From Heliocidaris erythrogramma (taxonomy: Eukaryota; Echinodermata; Echinoidea; Camarodonta; Echinometridae), in contig CM046863.1 in NCBI GenBank assembly GCA_025617745.1, forward strand, positions 5,516,015-5,580,014: 64,000 nucleotides of DNA, in the 5' to 3' direction. Position numbers and translations under genes: made by a program. Within the stretch, counting starts at the first letter, position 1, and the number at the start of each line of letters is the position of its first letter. The notes under the pieces are model-generated. The model was given only the letters and a program-made list of their open reading frames with translations. It did no database searches and was not told where the DNA came from. Shown here piece after piece: positions 11,736-23,284 of this stretch.

Positions 11736-12463
11736 TATGCTTTTAAATTCATTCAATTTCTCCTTGCAGAATGGTCTTATGTCATACTCTCAGAGAAATG
11801 GGGTCATTACTCTGATTCAAAAAAAAGATAGAGACATATCTTATTTAACAAATTTTAGACCCATATCCCTGTTGATAGTAGACTATAAAATTTTAGCAAA
11901 AACCTTAGCTAATCGCTTGAAAAAATGTCTTTCACACTTGATCCACCCTGACCAGGATTCCTAAAGGAAAGAAATATTGCAAACAATATCCGGTTGATAA
12001 TTGATATAACTGAATATACAGATTCAATGTATATACCTGGTGCAATTCTCCTCCTTGATATTCAAAAAGCCTTTGACAGTGTTTCCCATGAATTTCTTTT
12101 CCGTGTACTAATTAAATTTAACTTCAGTAATAAATTTGTTAATTGGATTGAAGTATTTTATTCGGGTAGAAAAAGCTATATCTCTATGGAAATATGACTA
12201 AACCAATTGACGTGGAAAGGGGTATATTGCAAGGGTGCCCATTTATATACCAAGACTGGCTTGATAAAAATGTGATTTATATTAGTGATTTACTCAATCC
12301 TCCCCACCCTGGTTATAACTGTTTGAAGAACTTATCCTTGATTATAATATTAGTGCACAGGATAGGAGAAAGCACAATTTTTTTGTTAAAAAACATACCA
12401 GAGGATTGGCTGATAACTTCTGATTTAACCCCAGACATAATTTTTGGCAAGATTAGAACTTAA
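11736..12463 (+). pseudogene. LINE RT, central part with internal deletion
   Basis: The outer LINE resumes: NGVITLIQKKDRDISYLTNF, RPISLL, ANRLKKCLSHLIHPDQ, then after a frameshift near 11960 ILLLDIQKAFDSVSHEFLF (RT motif with catalytic Asp) and, after another stop, RGILQGCP. Directly after GCP the sequence jumps to QDWLDKNVIYISDLLN, normally found several hundred residues later. The whole YADD-containing segment has therefore been deleted. Confidence 0.85.
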
Positions 12464-13024
12464 ATTTTGAAAATTAAAAAAATCCCACAATATGCTTATA
12501 GTATCATGCTAGGGTCTAATGTTCCAGAAAAGCAAATGTCATTTTGGGGTGAGTTCTATGGTCCTGGCGAGATTAATTGGAAAAAAAAAATAAATATAAA
12601 TAATTTTAAATGCACCATAGTTACTTGTATCCGTTCATTTTATTTTAAGCTCTTTCATAGAGCGGAAAGTTTCAATGATTTTTTGTACAAAATTAAAAGA
12701 AAAGACACCCCTAACTGTTCTTTTTGTAATACTGCTCCTGAAACCTACAAACATTTTTTTATTAAGTGTCCTGCTGTTAAAACAATTTGGGATAAGACTA
12801 TAAAGGCCATTATTCAAAAAATCAACAAACCACTAAATTTGTCCATTTTTGAAAAAAATGTTTGGGTTTGATGATGATAAACTCCTAACATATTTGTTTC
12901 TCCTACTAAAATATTATTTCTATATTTGTAAATTCCAAAACAAAACACCAAAGTTTGAAGGTTATAAGAAATACATTGCGTCCAATAAGGATATTGAATA
13001 TCGAAAATGGAGATTTTCATTTTG
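12464..13024 (+). pseudogene. LINE ORF2 C-terminus with zinc knuckle
   Basis: The 134-aa frame at 12467-12871 contains CSFCNTAPETYKHFFIKC, a CX2CX8HX4C knuckle typical of the C-terminus of L1/Tx1-type ORF2 proteins, followed by KTIWDKTIKAII. Coding-like sequence continues in another frame to about 13024 (YKKYIASNKDIEYRKWRFSF). It is separated from the RT part by a stop at about 12462. Confidence 0.8.
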
Positions 13025-13864
13025 AGTATTGTAACAGTGGCCATGGCTTTACATACACAAAATATTTTGTTTCTAGAGATCTGATGTAACTGCCTTCATA
13101 ATTTATACTTTTGTACACTGTATGTAGTACTTATAAAAATTGGTACTTGGTATTTGTTTGCCCAAAGCGTTGGGGTGGATGTCTGTGGTTGCCCGTTGGT
13201 GTTTCCGCGTATCGACCGGGCGGATGGCTGTTTTCCCCGTTTCGTGTAATATTTTCGTTTCAGGCAGGTTTCATCTCGGCGTGTATGTTGATGTGCAATG
13301 TGTAAAGTGAATACGAATTTTGCAGTGGGGACTCGGTATGGTAGGGCCTAGGGGTCATAACTGGTTCATTCGGTTCGATTTTTGGACTATTTCTTTGTTT
13401 ATTTCATTTTCATACAAAACACAGAGATGACATTCCGCTCTGATCTGGCCACCTAATACCGGGTTTCGACTGTACATGTCATGTGTTCATGATGTTACTG
13501 GGTTTTTTTGCGAGAGAGAGAGAGAGTGTGTGTGTGTCAACTATTAATCGATCATTTATGGGATCTGCCTTGTATAATGTAGCTATCTACATATAGCTGC
13601 CATGTATATGTCGCTATATACATGTATCTGTGGGGCGGGGTGATTAGCCGTTGCCAGGTTCGTTTCGTGGGGTCGTCTTCGGTTGGCTATGGGCATGCTC
13701 TCAGGTCCTTTGTATTGTTTTGTTAGCTGCTCTTTTTATTTTACTTTTATCTGTTGTTGTTGGGGGTTTTTCTTTTGTTTTTGTAATTATTATTCATATT
13801 TTATCATTATCCTGATTTTGTACTTGATTTGTTGCATTTTGTAAAATTCAATAAATACATTAAA
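13025..13864 (+). other. LINE 3' untranslated region
   Basis: Non-coding, with a (GA)n/(GT)n run near 13512-13537. It ends in an AATAAA-containing A-rich tail at about 13850-13864, directly before the right target duplication. Confidence 0.7.
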
Positions 13865-13879
13865 AAAAAACAGTAGTGT
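13865..13879. repeat. Right target-site duplication of LINE
   Basis: Copy of AAAAAACAGTAGTGT from 8309-8323. The A-run makes the left edge uncertain by a few bases. Confidence 0.85.
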
Positions 13880-14279
13880 CTCTCTACTAACATGTTGCAA
13901 ATGTATATGTTGTATAGTCCGGGAGCCAGGGGGGGGGGGGGTCAACCTAGCCGGAAAGGAAACCAATTATCATGAGCGTGAATACAAACATCGCATAGTC
14001 CGATATAACGAATTGACCGTCTGGCATGTTGTATGTGATGGATGTGGCCTGGGGAGAGGGGGGGGGGGGGGAGGGTCACAAAGTGGTCAAAAATGAGCTA
14101 GATCAGCTGGAAAGTAAACCCTAAGAAACCTATATCTAAAAATTCGCCATAGTCCCAAGGTATATGAATGGAAAATGCAAGACGTTTTTAGTGGTGGAAG
14201 GTGCCCGCCAGACGAGCCCAAAGAGGGTCCAAAAATTGAGTTAGATCAGCTGGAAAGGAAACCCTAAGAAACCTATATA
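13880..14279. repeat. Degenerate direct repeat with poly-G tracts
   Basis: Two poly-G tracts (about 13929 and 14059) and two related stretches, 14093-14142 and 14229-14277, share GATCAGCTGGAAAG and AAACCCTAAGAAACCTATAT. The mariner end has landed in the second. No gene. Confidence 0.6.
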
Positions 14280-14712
14280 CACTGTTGGTCATAATGGTAG
14301 CATAATTTTTTTTCTACCTTTCGTAGAACAATACGAGTCATTTTTTTCGCAAAATAAAGCTTATATTTTCACCGATTTTATTGATAAATCTGTTCTCAAC
14401 ATATGAAATAAAAAATATAAGACAAAAATTAATTCATACAAACTTTATACGCTGGTTTAAACCACTTTTGACAAACACAATCATCCAGACCTTGGATTCC
14501 TTGAAAAAATGTATCGTTCTTGGTAAATGTTTAACCATGATAATTTTATCGTGAAAAATAAAATCTTGGGATCTTTTGATGATTGAAGGGAGGTGTTCCT
14601 CATTTTAATCTTGTTGGGTCACTTAGTACCTGGTATGGCCAACTCTGGCACGCACCAGTGCCTCCACACGCCGTGGCATACTGTCCACAAGGTTGTTGAT
14701 GGTGTTCAAGAT
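14280..14712 (-). mobile_element. Tc1/mariner element, 3' part
   Basis: The end CACTGTTGGTCATAATGG follows a TA dinucleotide, the standard mariner target. The same end and about 240 bp of neighbour sequence recur at 45084-45325. The element runs leftward and its transposase C-terminus is at 14623-14712. It is cut at about 14712, so the rest of the transposase and the other terminal repeat are missing. Confidence 0.8.
14623..14712 (-). pseudogene. Tc1/mariner transposase C-terminal fragment
   Basis: Reading from 14712 to the TAA at 14625-14623 gives LNTINNLVDSMPRRVEALV followed by RARVGHTRY and stop. This is the characteristic end of Tc1-type transposases (NLVxSMPRR...GxxTxY). Only about 29 residues remain, without catalytic residues. 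Confidence 0.75.
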
Positions 14713-14743
14713 TAGATTTCTAATTTTAGTATGTCATATAATT

Positions 14744-15064
14744 GTAAAATCAGCACTGATTTTCTTATTTACTACATAAATCTATATATCTACCTCTTCT
14801 GCTAGTCTCCTGACTACGCGACCCGATCGAGAACTTTAACACAAAAGAGTCACGATATTGTGCGCACCCCCCCCCCCCCCCCCCCTGTAACCGATTGTTA
14901 TCCCCTTCGTCACTCCCCCGGAAGAATACGCAACGGCCATCTTCCTGTATTGCGAGCAACCTCAAGAGTAAAACATGTTGCTCGCATAGTGAGGGGTAGG
15001 ATGGAGGGTCATAGGTAGGTATATAGATTTATCTAGTAAATAAGAAAATCAGTGGTGATTTTAC
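14744..15064. repeat. TIR element, about 320 bp
   Basis: Arms 14744-14795 and 15017-15064 are inverted copies of each other (GTAAAATCA-CACTGATTTTC and TTATTTACTA-ATAAATCTATATA words) with few mismatches. Inside are a 20-C tract (about 14866) and a short hairpin, TGCGAGCAAC with GTTGCTCGCA (about 14951-14987). It is probably a MITE. It lies between the mariner remnant and the Harbinger transposase and may belong to the latter family. Confidence 0.65.
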
Positions 15065-15149
15065 AAATTTACTGCTATAAATCATATATACCTACCTATT
15101 CTGCTAGACTAACACACATTCATAACGGGTCTTGAGAATCACCCCAGTC

Positions 15150-15968
15150 ATGTTTGATGAACTTCTTGAAAGCATCCCCCCCCCCCTCCATAGCAAAAGA
15201 AGACACAAACTACAGAAAGGCTCTACAACCAGGGATGAGGCTTACCATCACACTGCGTCATCTGGCAACAGGATATTCCTATGCCACCCTGCAATATGAA
15301 TTCCGGGTAGCCAGAAACACAATCTGCTTGTTGGTGAAAGAAGTCTGTAATGCCTTGGTGATGAAGCTCAAGAATGAAGTTATCACATGCCCTGTTGACA
15401 GAGACACTTGGGGAAAAGTTGCTGAGGGGTTCCTGATGTGCTGGAATGTCCCACATGCCGGTGGTGCCTTGGATGGGAAACATGTTGCCATCAGAAGACT
15501 GGAACCATGTACCACAACTACAAAGGCTTCTTTTCAGTCGTCCTAATTGCCTTGATAGATGCTGATTACAAATTCATGTGGATAGATGTTGGTGGCTTTG
15601 GAAGTCAGTCTGATGCCCAGATCTACAACCAGTCCTAACTGAAAGATTGCTTAGAAGATGGCTCCATTTGACTCCCTCCACCTTCCCCCTTGCCAAATGA
15701 TGTCCATGACTTTCCCTATTTCCTGTTGGGAGATGACGCTTTTGGCCTTGACACATACCTCATGAAGCTATACTCGGGCCGTCGACTGAGAAAAGAAGAA
15801 ATGATTGCGAACTACAGGATCTCCAGAGCAAGACGTGTGGTCGAAAGTGCCTTTGGCATTATGGCACATTATGACAGATGGAGAGTCCTCTGGACAAAAA
15901 TGCAACAGGTGACTGTACAGACCATCGTTGAAGCTTGTGTGTGCCTTCACAACTTCATCCGTCTCTGA
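15150..15968 (+). pseudogene. PIF/Harbinger transposase, frameshifted
   Basis: Three overlapping frames together read as a Harbinger DDE transposase: KALQPGMRLTITLRHLATG and SYATLQYEFRVARNTI (15210-15330); AGGALDGKHVAIRR (about 15459, first catalytic Asp region); YHNYKGFFSVVLIALIDADY then VGGFGSQSDAQIYN (about 15513-15630, second Asp); YFLLGDDAFGL (about 15718); ANYRISRARRVVESAFGIMA (about 15808); VEACVCLHNFIRL near the end. An in-frame start is at 15150 (MFDELLES). A poly-C tract at 15175-15186 throws the frame. Further frame changes at about 15510 and a stop at 15636 break the rest. It was once the enzyme of a cut-and-paste element and is now inactive. Confidence 0.85.
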
Positions 15969-16089
15969 AACCCAGCCATTCAGAACATTCAAGTGGATAC
16001 TGAAGATGCTGCACACAACCTCATCCCTGGTGACTGGAGACAAGATGCCAACCTGTCAGACTTGGACGTCCCACAGGGATGAAACAGGT

Positions 16090-16330
16090 CAATTGTGAGA
16101 TAGGTGTGGGTCTTGGTTTTCTTCTTCCTGGCTTTCTGACTCTGTTCTGCATATTGACTTAAAATCATTTTATCTACCTAAAACATTTTATCTCCCCCCC
16201 CCCCCCCAAAAAAAAAAATAAAAATAAAAATAAAAAAATAAAAAAATAAATAAATAAATAAAAAATAAAAAATAAAATTAAATAAAAAATTATAACATTG
16301 TCTTTGTTGCTCATTTAAATTTTCAAAATT
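16090..16330. repeat. Poly-C plus AAATA-type low-complexity run
   Basis: A C tract (about 16195-16207) is followed by about 100 bp of A-rich AAATAAAATA repeats to 16296. No gene. Confidence 0.8.
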
Positions 16331-17040
16331 GGTAAGATGAGTATTACACTTGTTATAAAGACTATTACAATTGATTTTATTTTGTGTTTAATTTCAGCTT
16401 GTTGGAGGGTATGGCAAAAATCACAGGCACAAAACATGATAATACAATCAATCATGTCAACTAATAATGTTTGATTTTTTTTCAAATTGAAGTTATGTAC
16501 ATCAACTAGAGTATGAAAGTCCTGTTGCAATGAATGAGCAGTAGATGCCACACCTCTATATTTGAAAACATGAGATAGCAAATATATTCCATATAATAAT
16601 TTTCTATTTATAAAAATTTAATATGTTCAAAAGAATGAAAAGTGCAATATCAGTTGTTCCACTTGTAAGTACAAGCTATTTAGTCCAAAACCTTATCAAC
16701 CACATTAAAGGTGAGAGAATATCTGATTACTTTAAAGGCATTGAGTAACTTTGTCGGAGATCAGAAAAAAAAAATCTGAATTAGCTCATGCTGCAATGAT
16801 AATTAGAAACCTTTAGGTCAGTCGGGAATCGTATGACTTTTACAGGTCAATTGCTGATTTCATTATCAAGATATTTATGATTTAAAATCGAAATTTTATA
16901 AGCGTATGGCATGACGCTTATAACTTGTGACGGTCGGCCTACCTCCCTCTTTCGGCAAATGCACAGCGTAACGTCTATTTACATTGGCCTGCCGATGTGG
17001 GGTGTAATGCTGACAGGGCTTGCAATACCAAGGATTGATA
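16331..17040. other. Non-coding, AT-rich
   Basis: An 88-aa minus frame (16315-16581) has no recognisable motif. The word AAAGGCATTGAGTA at about 16733 recurs inverted near 30650, so part of this is an old repeat. Confidence 0.4.
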
Positions 17041-17165
17041 ACTCGGCAATACTATCGCGCGCGAGAGAAAGCTTGAGCGCTGGAGCTCATCCCGTGGGCC
17101 GGCAAGGGCCTAGCCTAGCCTGTCGATCGCCTGGCCTGGCCGGCGGGCGGTCGCTGGGGTAGTCG
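17041..17165. promoter_or_regulatory. GC/CpG-rich island-like segment
   Basis: CpG-rich block with CGCGCGCGAG, GGCCGGCAAGG and TGGCCGGCGGGCGGTCGC in an otherwise AT-rich region. It could mark a promoter, but no first exon or TATA is evident. Confidence 0.2.
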
Positions 17166-19190
17166 CGACATCGTGTGTGAGGAGAATTACCAAATTTTGA
17201 TTATTGCGTGGTAATCCTACATACATAAATAACAAATGTTTTTGCCCGACAAGAAAGAAAGAGAAAGAGGAAACAAATGAAAAGGCATTTAATAGGGGGA
17301 AGGGGAGGTCGCACATTTTGAAACATGGACGAAACAACAATCCATACGATCAGCTCTATACTAGAGACGTACTAGACGTTGTGTAAGGGATCGGGAAGGA
17401 GGGGCTGGCCGGAGCTCGGAGGGAGAGAAAATGAGAGAGATCGGAGTGGAGGAAATACAGCCCTGTCGTCATTCACAATTATTGCCGTACGAGGCAGGGG
17501 CTGGTTTCAGAGCCCGCCACCGCGCGCGGAGTACGAATGCCCGCAGGTCCAATAAATTTATTTCTCGCTCTCGAGGAAATGGAATCATTCATGTCGACAA
17601 TGTTTAGCAAAATAAAGGAGGCGTCCCCCAGGAGCGAAAATATCCCCTTACGCCCATGTCACATTTTCCAAACTAATTTCGGTTACTAGTCGTCAAGATA
17701 TACATTGTACTGATATGCGGTTGGATGCTTAGACAAATTTCCAATATTACAATCGGAGGATAGAGAGAAAAGTGGGGAAAAGCCTTTTTTTGTATCTTCA
17801 GAACAGCAGGATCATGCGATCGACTGAAGACTGATGAAACAATGAACACATAAGATTTTATTTTGTCTCCTTGGACGGGGAATTGATTAGGAAGATGTAA
17901 TACTTGTCATAAGAGTGTGGCATCCCCCTGGCCCCCCTCCCCCTCACGTCAGTGATTTTTGTTTGGGGGTTTCTTTCTTTTTTCTTCTAATATTTGTAAT
18001 ATTGGGCTATAGCCTAACATTCTGGAAGCTTGATTATTGATAATATCCAAGTCATATGTGAAAAGTGAGAAAATTTTCATTACGAAGAAGGTAGGCCTAC
18101 CCATGCACTTATCGAGGGGAGGGGGTGTCCAAACACCCCCTTTGACAAAAGGGGCATTTTTAGGTGGTCGAACACCCCCATTTTGTGTTATTGTAAGTCG
18201 GCACACACCTTTTTGATGTTAAAAACGCCGCCTTAGAATTCCTGTTAACTTTTTTTTAACACTTATTGGATAATTTGAGTGAAAGTAACCCCCAAATAAT
18301 GTTACTTTTTGTTCTTTTTGTTTGGCTTATCAGAGATTTTTTGGAGTAAAAAGACCCCCAAAATACTGATATATACACCCACCCCTCCCCCTTTTAACAA
18401 ATCCTGGGTACGCCACTTGGCCTACTAATATTTCAAAATTCACTTTGGGATTGTGTTCACTCTTCACTATTCTCCCCTCTCTCTCAATTTCTCCATCACT
18501 GCATTCTCCCTCATCCTCTTCTCATGATTTGTTTCTTCATCCTTTCCTTCCTTTCTCTCAATGGCTTGTTTTTACCGTTTTTTTTTTGCACCTCTCCATT
18601 TTCTCCTTCTCTCTTATTCCCTCTCCTTTCTGACCCTTCACAAGAAAAGGAAGTTCAAATTAAAGGAAAAAGTTATTTTTTTGCTTCAATAAGGGTATAT
18701 TCAAATTACAATACAACATAAATTACAGGCTAACTGGTTCGGACCATTATGTGGCTCTATATGGTGGGTAAGGGCAGGGAATTTTGCAAGAAGGATATTA
18801 TCAGAGGCAAAGGATGTGTCAACGTTTTAAATAATATATCTGGACATAATATTTCTTGGCATCAACACGTGTTGAAGAAAACACGCAAGTTGTCTTTAAC
18901 ACTTTTCCTAAAGATTCAGGAAAGGGGGGGGGGGAGGGGGCACAAGTTACACCCACTCATCCTATTACCGCCATCACACCACCAAATCGACCAGTTCTTT
19001 GCCATTCAGGTTAATTTTGTTCTGGGTCTTGTGTCGGTCTTATTAGTGTGATTGTGGTATTAGGAAGATGGACAAGGAAAAAAGCCATCAATTGATAAAT
19101 GTAAAAAAAAAGGGCAAATTTCATTTTCTCTACATGTACAGGAATTCATTGCTACTGAATTGCCATTCACAATAATAAAATTCCATTTCT
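17166..19190. other. Non-coding with low-complexity blocks
   Basis: Contains C- and G-rich repeat remnants (17920-18190, including a GTGGCGTACCCAGG-type end on the minus strand near 18413) and a CT-rich stretch 18470-18630. A short poly-G lies at about 18924. No supported gene. Confidence 0.5.
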
Positions 19191-19194
19191 ACTA

Positions 19195-19985
19195 TATATG
19201 TAACCAAATTTCAAAAGAGTCACAGCAAAACTGAATTAAGTAAAAAGCACATTTCGATGGAGAACAATAAAAGTCCAGGCTGGTCCACTCTTTGATAACG
19301 TCTTCCCATCTTTTCTTCTGTCTTCCTCTTTTTCTTCCACCTTTCACTATAATAATAATAATAATAATACATTGCATTTATAATGCGCTTAATACAAATG
19401 TTTCTAAGCGCCGAAGTATTATTACCCCGGCTGTAGCTAGGCTACCGAATTCGGTGCTCACAGCATTTCAAGGAATAAATTCCTACCGGGTAGCCATTTT
19501 CTACACCTGGGTAGAGAGTGGCAAATGTAGATTAATGTCTTGCCAAAGGACATTAGTGCCGCGGCGGGACTCGAACCGCAAACCATGATATCCACAGTCC
19601 GGTGACGTATCCACTAGACCACGACACCTCTACTATGCCTTGCAGGATGGTTTTTGCAAGACCCGAAGAACATGAAGCATGCCATATCAGTTTTGCGCTT
19701 TTTCACGGTCGTGAGGAGTTCTTTGTATGGCGCAGACGATGGTGCGGACCGTCTCGTTGGTTATGTTGTCTTTATGCAAGATGCCTAGTATTTGAATTCG
19801 CCTCTGGAGGTCTGCTGTGAGGGTCCAGGAGTCCCAGGCATACAGGTAGATGGATAGGACGAGTGATCTCAATCGTATCTTGGAACTGAGCAAGACCAGG
19901 AGTGGCAGGGAATCCAATCCGCACATACAACAGTTTGGTGGTGCTGTAATAATAGAAAAGATAGTTTAAAAAAAATGAATTAGAA
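19195..19985 (-). pseudogene. LINE RT C-terminal tail, interrupted by a SINE
   Basis: The minus-strand protein reads SKIRLRSLVLSIYLYAW then DSWTLTADLQRRIQ (19860-19790), continues through SSGLAKTILQGI (about 19665-19637), is interrupted by the SINE, and resumes at VKGGRKRGRQKKRWEDVIKE (about 19345-19286). This is the usual end of an RTE/CR1-type LINE protein (SWTLTADLERRI ... GGRRRGRQKKRWED). Frame changes are present and the 5' end is truncated near 19985. Confidence 0.85.
19351..19631 (-). mobile_element. tRNA-derived SINE
   Basis: On the minus strand the 5' end carries a pol III A box (TGGTCTAGTGG, 19621-19611) and B box (GGTTCGAGTCC, 19577-19567). The body ends in an ATT-triplet tail (19351-19368). 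A 5-bp ACTAT duplication flanks it (19346-19350 and 19632-19636), and removing the SINE rejoins the LINE protein between isoleucine and lysine codons. A second copy is at 50098-51400. Confidence 0.9.
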
Positions 19986-20886
19986 TTTCAATGAAATAGA
20001 AATTCTTTTTTTTTGTGAAAAGGCCATGGCCTGAATTCATGAATACTTCTGTAAGGGTAGTACAAGCAACGTACATGGCCTCATGTCCAATCATAAATGG
20101 CAATACAGGCTACGGTTATTTTAAACCATAGTTTAGACCATGGGTTTACCATTCTTTGTGAATTGTGGCCAATGTGCTTCTTAACAAGGTGTCAAGCATT
20201 TCATTACACTTTTTTGGTCATGAACTGAAATGGAAACTGTCCTAAAGTGAAATATGCCAGTGGTGCGAACACAACATGCACTGGTCTACATGATGGTAGA
20301 GGTACCTATTAAAAATATTCTAGTAATTTACACAGCAACACCTTGTGTAAAACTAATGTGCAAACAAATCAGACAGGAACTAACAACTGCCTACAAAAAT
20401 CTATATAGCTGCACTACAGAATCCCATAAATTATTCATCATAAGAATATAAAATGTAAAGTAAATCCATCCTTCATCCACACATATTTCTTTCATCATTC
20501 ATCAAGACAAATTTACAAAATCTATAGGAATGCAGATATAAATATCATAAATTTGTCAACCGGGGCGTCGCTAGCGGCAAATGTGCCACCTCTGTTGGCA
20601 ACAAAAGAAAGGGGGGAAGAGTGAGGGAAGAGGAAATATAGGGTAAAAAAAGAAAGGAAGGGAAAGGAAAATAAACACTAAAAAGAAGGAAAGGAAGGGA
20701 AGAGAAAGAAGGAAAAACTGGTCAAATTTTTTGCTCGCTCGCTCAAGTCGCTCGCCAAAACATTGAGATGTTAATCTTTGGGCAAATGGCGTCCCTTCCC
20801 TTCCCTTCTGCAATAGGCTACAGCTGCCCCCCTGGGATTGTCAAAGTTCAGATAGTCACATTCGGGCAGCAAGGTGCTAGTATATA
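19986..20886. other. Non-coding; GA-rich block
   Basis: 20600-20720 is a purine-rich low-complexity run. It is flanked by GGGGCGTCGCTAG at about 20561, a word that recurs before poly-G tracts elsewhere in the window. No gene. Confidence 0.5.
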
Positions 20887-21682
20887 TGGGTCTGTTCACA
20901 AAGTTGGGGCACCAAAACTTGACATTTTATCGTAAAAACATTGTAGTTTTAACACTATGACTTACACCATTAAGTTGTTTATATGAATGTACTTGGTGCC
21001 TCCAGGAAGCTTTTGAAGAACACAAGACAAATTGTTTTGAGAGGCATTTTCAAAGTATTGACAAAAACATACTGGTGTCCCATGTTACATCCACAACCAC
21101 CTTTTTTTTTAGATTGCCAACATTTCTACATGCATGATACCTTATAAAGCTAAATCCTATTAATGGGTACATTGTGTTATGGTGCTGACATAATGAAACA
21201 AAACTTTTAACAAAAGAATAAATATCTTCCCTGAGTTTATCATGAATGTTGTGGGTGTAACAGTTTCCAATCAACTGTCACAAGTTGTGAATGAATGGGA
21301 CACCAAAGAATATCTGCAACTTTCATCAATAACTCTTGAAGTCAGTATACTCTCATTGCAGTTGTTGTTGCATTGAATTAAATAGAGAGCCTAAAGTAAC
21401 CAGGCAAATATTTATCATCAAGAGCATTATGGATGTGCCGTTATGTCTCAAAATAAGACGGATGTAACACGGACACAATGTCCGGTTACATCCACACGCT
21501 GGTTTTTCATAATTATTTCCAAAATACATTGTGGAACAACATGTTTATGATTCTCAGATGCTTTTTATTTTCACCAGAGATAGAATGGCCAAGTAAAATA
21601 ATTCTAACTGACTTTTTCATCAAATTACAGGGGATTAAAGAAATAATGCCTCAAAAGGTGCCCAACTTTGTGAACAGACCCA
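20887..21682. mobile_element. Non-autonomous TIR element, 796 bp
   Basis: The ends TGGGTCTGTTCACAAAGTTG (20887) and its inverse, ending at 21682, are near-perfect inverted repeats over about 26 bp (one G difference). Both ends are flanked by TA, consistent with a Tc1/mariner-like target. Inside is a palindrome GGATGTAAC ... GTTACATCC (about 21460-21492). No transposase was found. Confidence 0.7.
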
Positions 21683-23284
21683 TATCCACATATTGAAGAA
21701 GAAAGGTTCCAGGATAATTATATAACTTATGTAAGTAAACTTCAGTAATTTTCACCTAAAAAAAAGTTCAAACAAATTTTGTTTGACTCGCTTCACTCTC
21801 TGGCAAAATATTTAGAAATTGAAAAGCTGATATTTGGGCAAAAGGCGTCAGTCCCCTCCTTACGAAATGGGCCTGTCTGATCAAGATCTCTATGTCTGCA
21901 ATTTTCTTTTATTAATTTTTGTCGGAGGATAGGGATTAGGGTGCAGCAGTTTTGTCTGCAAAAATGGGTATTGCATCCTAGAAATTTGTTGGCAAATTTG
22001 GGTGTCACAAACCTCCCCCATTCAAAATGTTCTAGCAATGCCCCTGTTAGTCAAGCTCTTGCATGACAAAAACTCTAATGGAATAGACCCGAGTGGCAAT
22101 AAACCAGCTTAATTTTATTTTTATTATACTTCATTTCTTTATTTTTTACATGTAGACCCTACTACTCCAAATACAAAATTTCTTTGTTTCATTCCTGTTC
22201 TATAATTGCACATCTCTCAAGTAAACATGGAAGGTGACGAAAGAGGATATATTTACCTGTAGGTGAGTGTAGATCTATTTGCATGTTTCTAGCATGACTG
22301 TGTCTGCTCCATCATCAACTTGATCAAATAAGAGATGTCATGCATCTGAAAGCAAAATGGAATGACTAGTCAAATGTATCCATAACAGACTATCAAACCG
22401 TTTTCTTAGGCGAGTATATGGATCTGAATGAAAGACTGAAAATAAGAGTTTGTAGATATCTACTGAATCATATACATGTACATGTACCTGTGAACAGCCC
22501 ACACCTCCCTGCCCTATATATCCACTTATCCAGGAAAGTATTAAAAAACATTTTAAAAATAAAATTCACTAGTATGAAGGGGTAGGTCCATATAACTGAA
22601 GTTTGCCATTGGATTTCTCCAAAAATAATATGCATGGAATAGCACTAACCAAGATAAAATATTTATTCATGCTTATGCCCAACATACATTGCGATTTCCC
22701 AAATATTGAATGCAAAAGTTTTAAAATTTACAGATCAGATCTGCCAGTAGTTGGAAACTATCTGTCCGGACACCCAACCTGTCAGGACACCCAACATAGG
22801 TATGACAAGGATAACTCATTCTCATTGATAAGAACTGTCACATATAAATCCTATATAAGATTTTGAACTGCTAAGAAAACAATGCAATTACTCTATGGCA
22901 TGATTGGTATGTAATATTCCACCAGATTGGGAAAGCGGCAAGAAGAAGATTCAAAATTCCTGGAAAGAGCAGAGTGAATCCAAGTGTTTATTTTTTTTGG
23001 GAGCACTCAGTATATAAATGTACATGTAGTGTGTGGTGGGTATGTGGCGCCCAGAAGACCCCCATTTCTACACTAAAATTTTTGTTCCAAAGCATACAAT
23101 TTTTTTCTTGAGAAAAAGAGAAAAAACATTCCAAAGCAACGTTTGTTTTTTTTCATTTTGTCGTTCTAATCGTTCTGGCACGCCTCGGCCAGGCCCGTTT
23201 TGCTTCAAAGACAACATAGAATAGACGTGCCATGACCCACAGCGTATTAAGCGATTGCATGGGAGCTTGTGCGTGGGTACCAGG
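21683..23284. other. Non-coding
   Basis: Short frames only. The 13-bp word GGACACCCAAC occurs twice near 22768 and 22786. No recognisable gene or RNA. Confidence 0.45.

Larger units (their letters stand above)
8324..13864 (+). mobile_element. 5'-truncated L1/Tx1-like LINE, split by a nested insertion
   Basis: The bounding 15-bp direct repeat and the terminal ATTCAATAAATACATTAAAA tail show insertion by target-primed reverse transcription. Coding order is endonuclease remnant, RT, then C-terminal zinc knuckle, all on the plus strand. About 2.2 kb of foreign sequence (9516-11735) interrupts the early RT region. Without it the element is about 3.3 kb. It is inactive because of stops, frameshifts and loss of the RT catalytic segment. 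Confidence 0.88.

Noticed and set aside
16315..16581. 88-aa minus-strand frame as the second Harbinger protein
   Set aside because: Lacks any Myb/SANT-like pattern and lies beyond an A-rich low-complexity run.
19567..19621. Possible genuine tRNA gene (A and B boxes, minus strand)
   Set aside because: No acceptor-stem pairing. The body continues into a SINE tail, and a second copy exists at 51.3 kb, so this is a tRNA-derived SINE.
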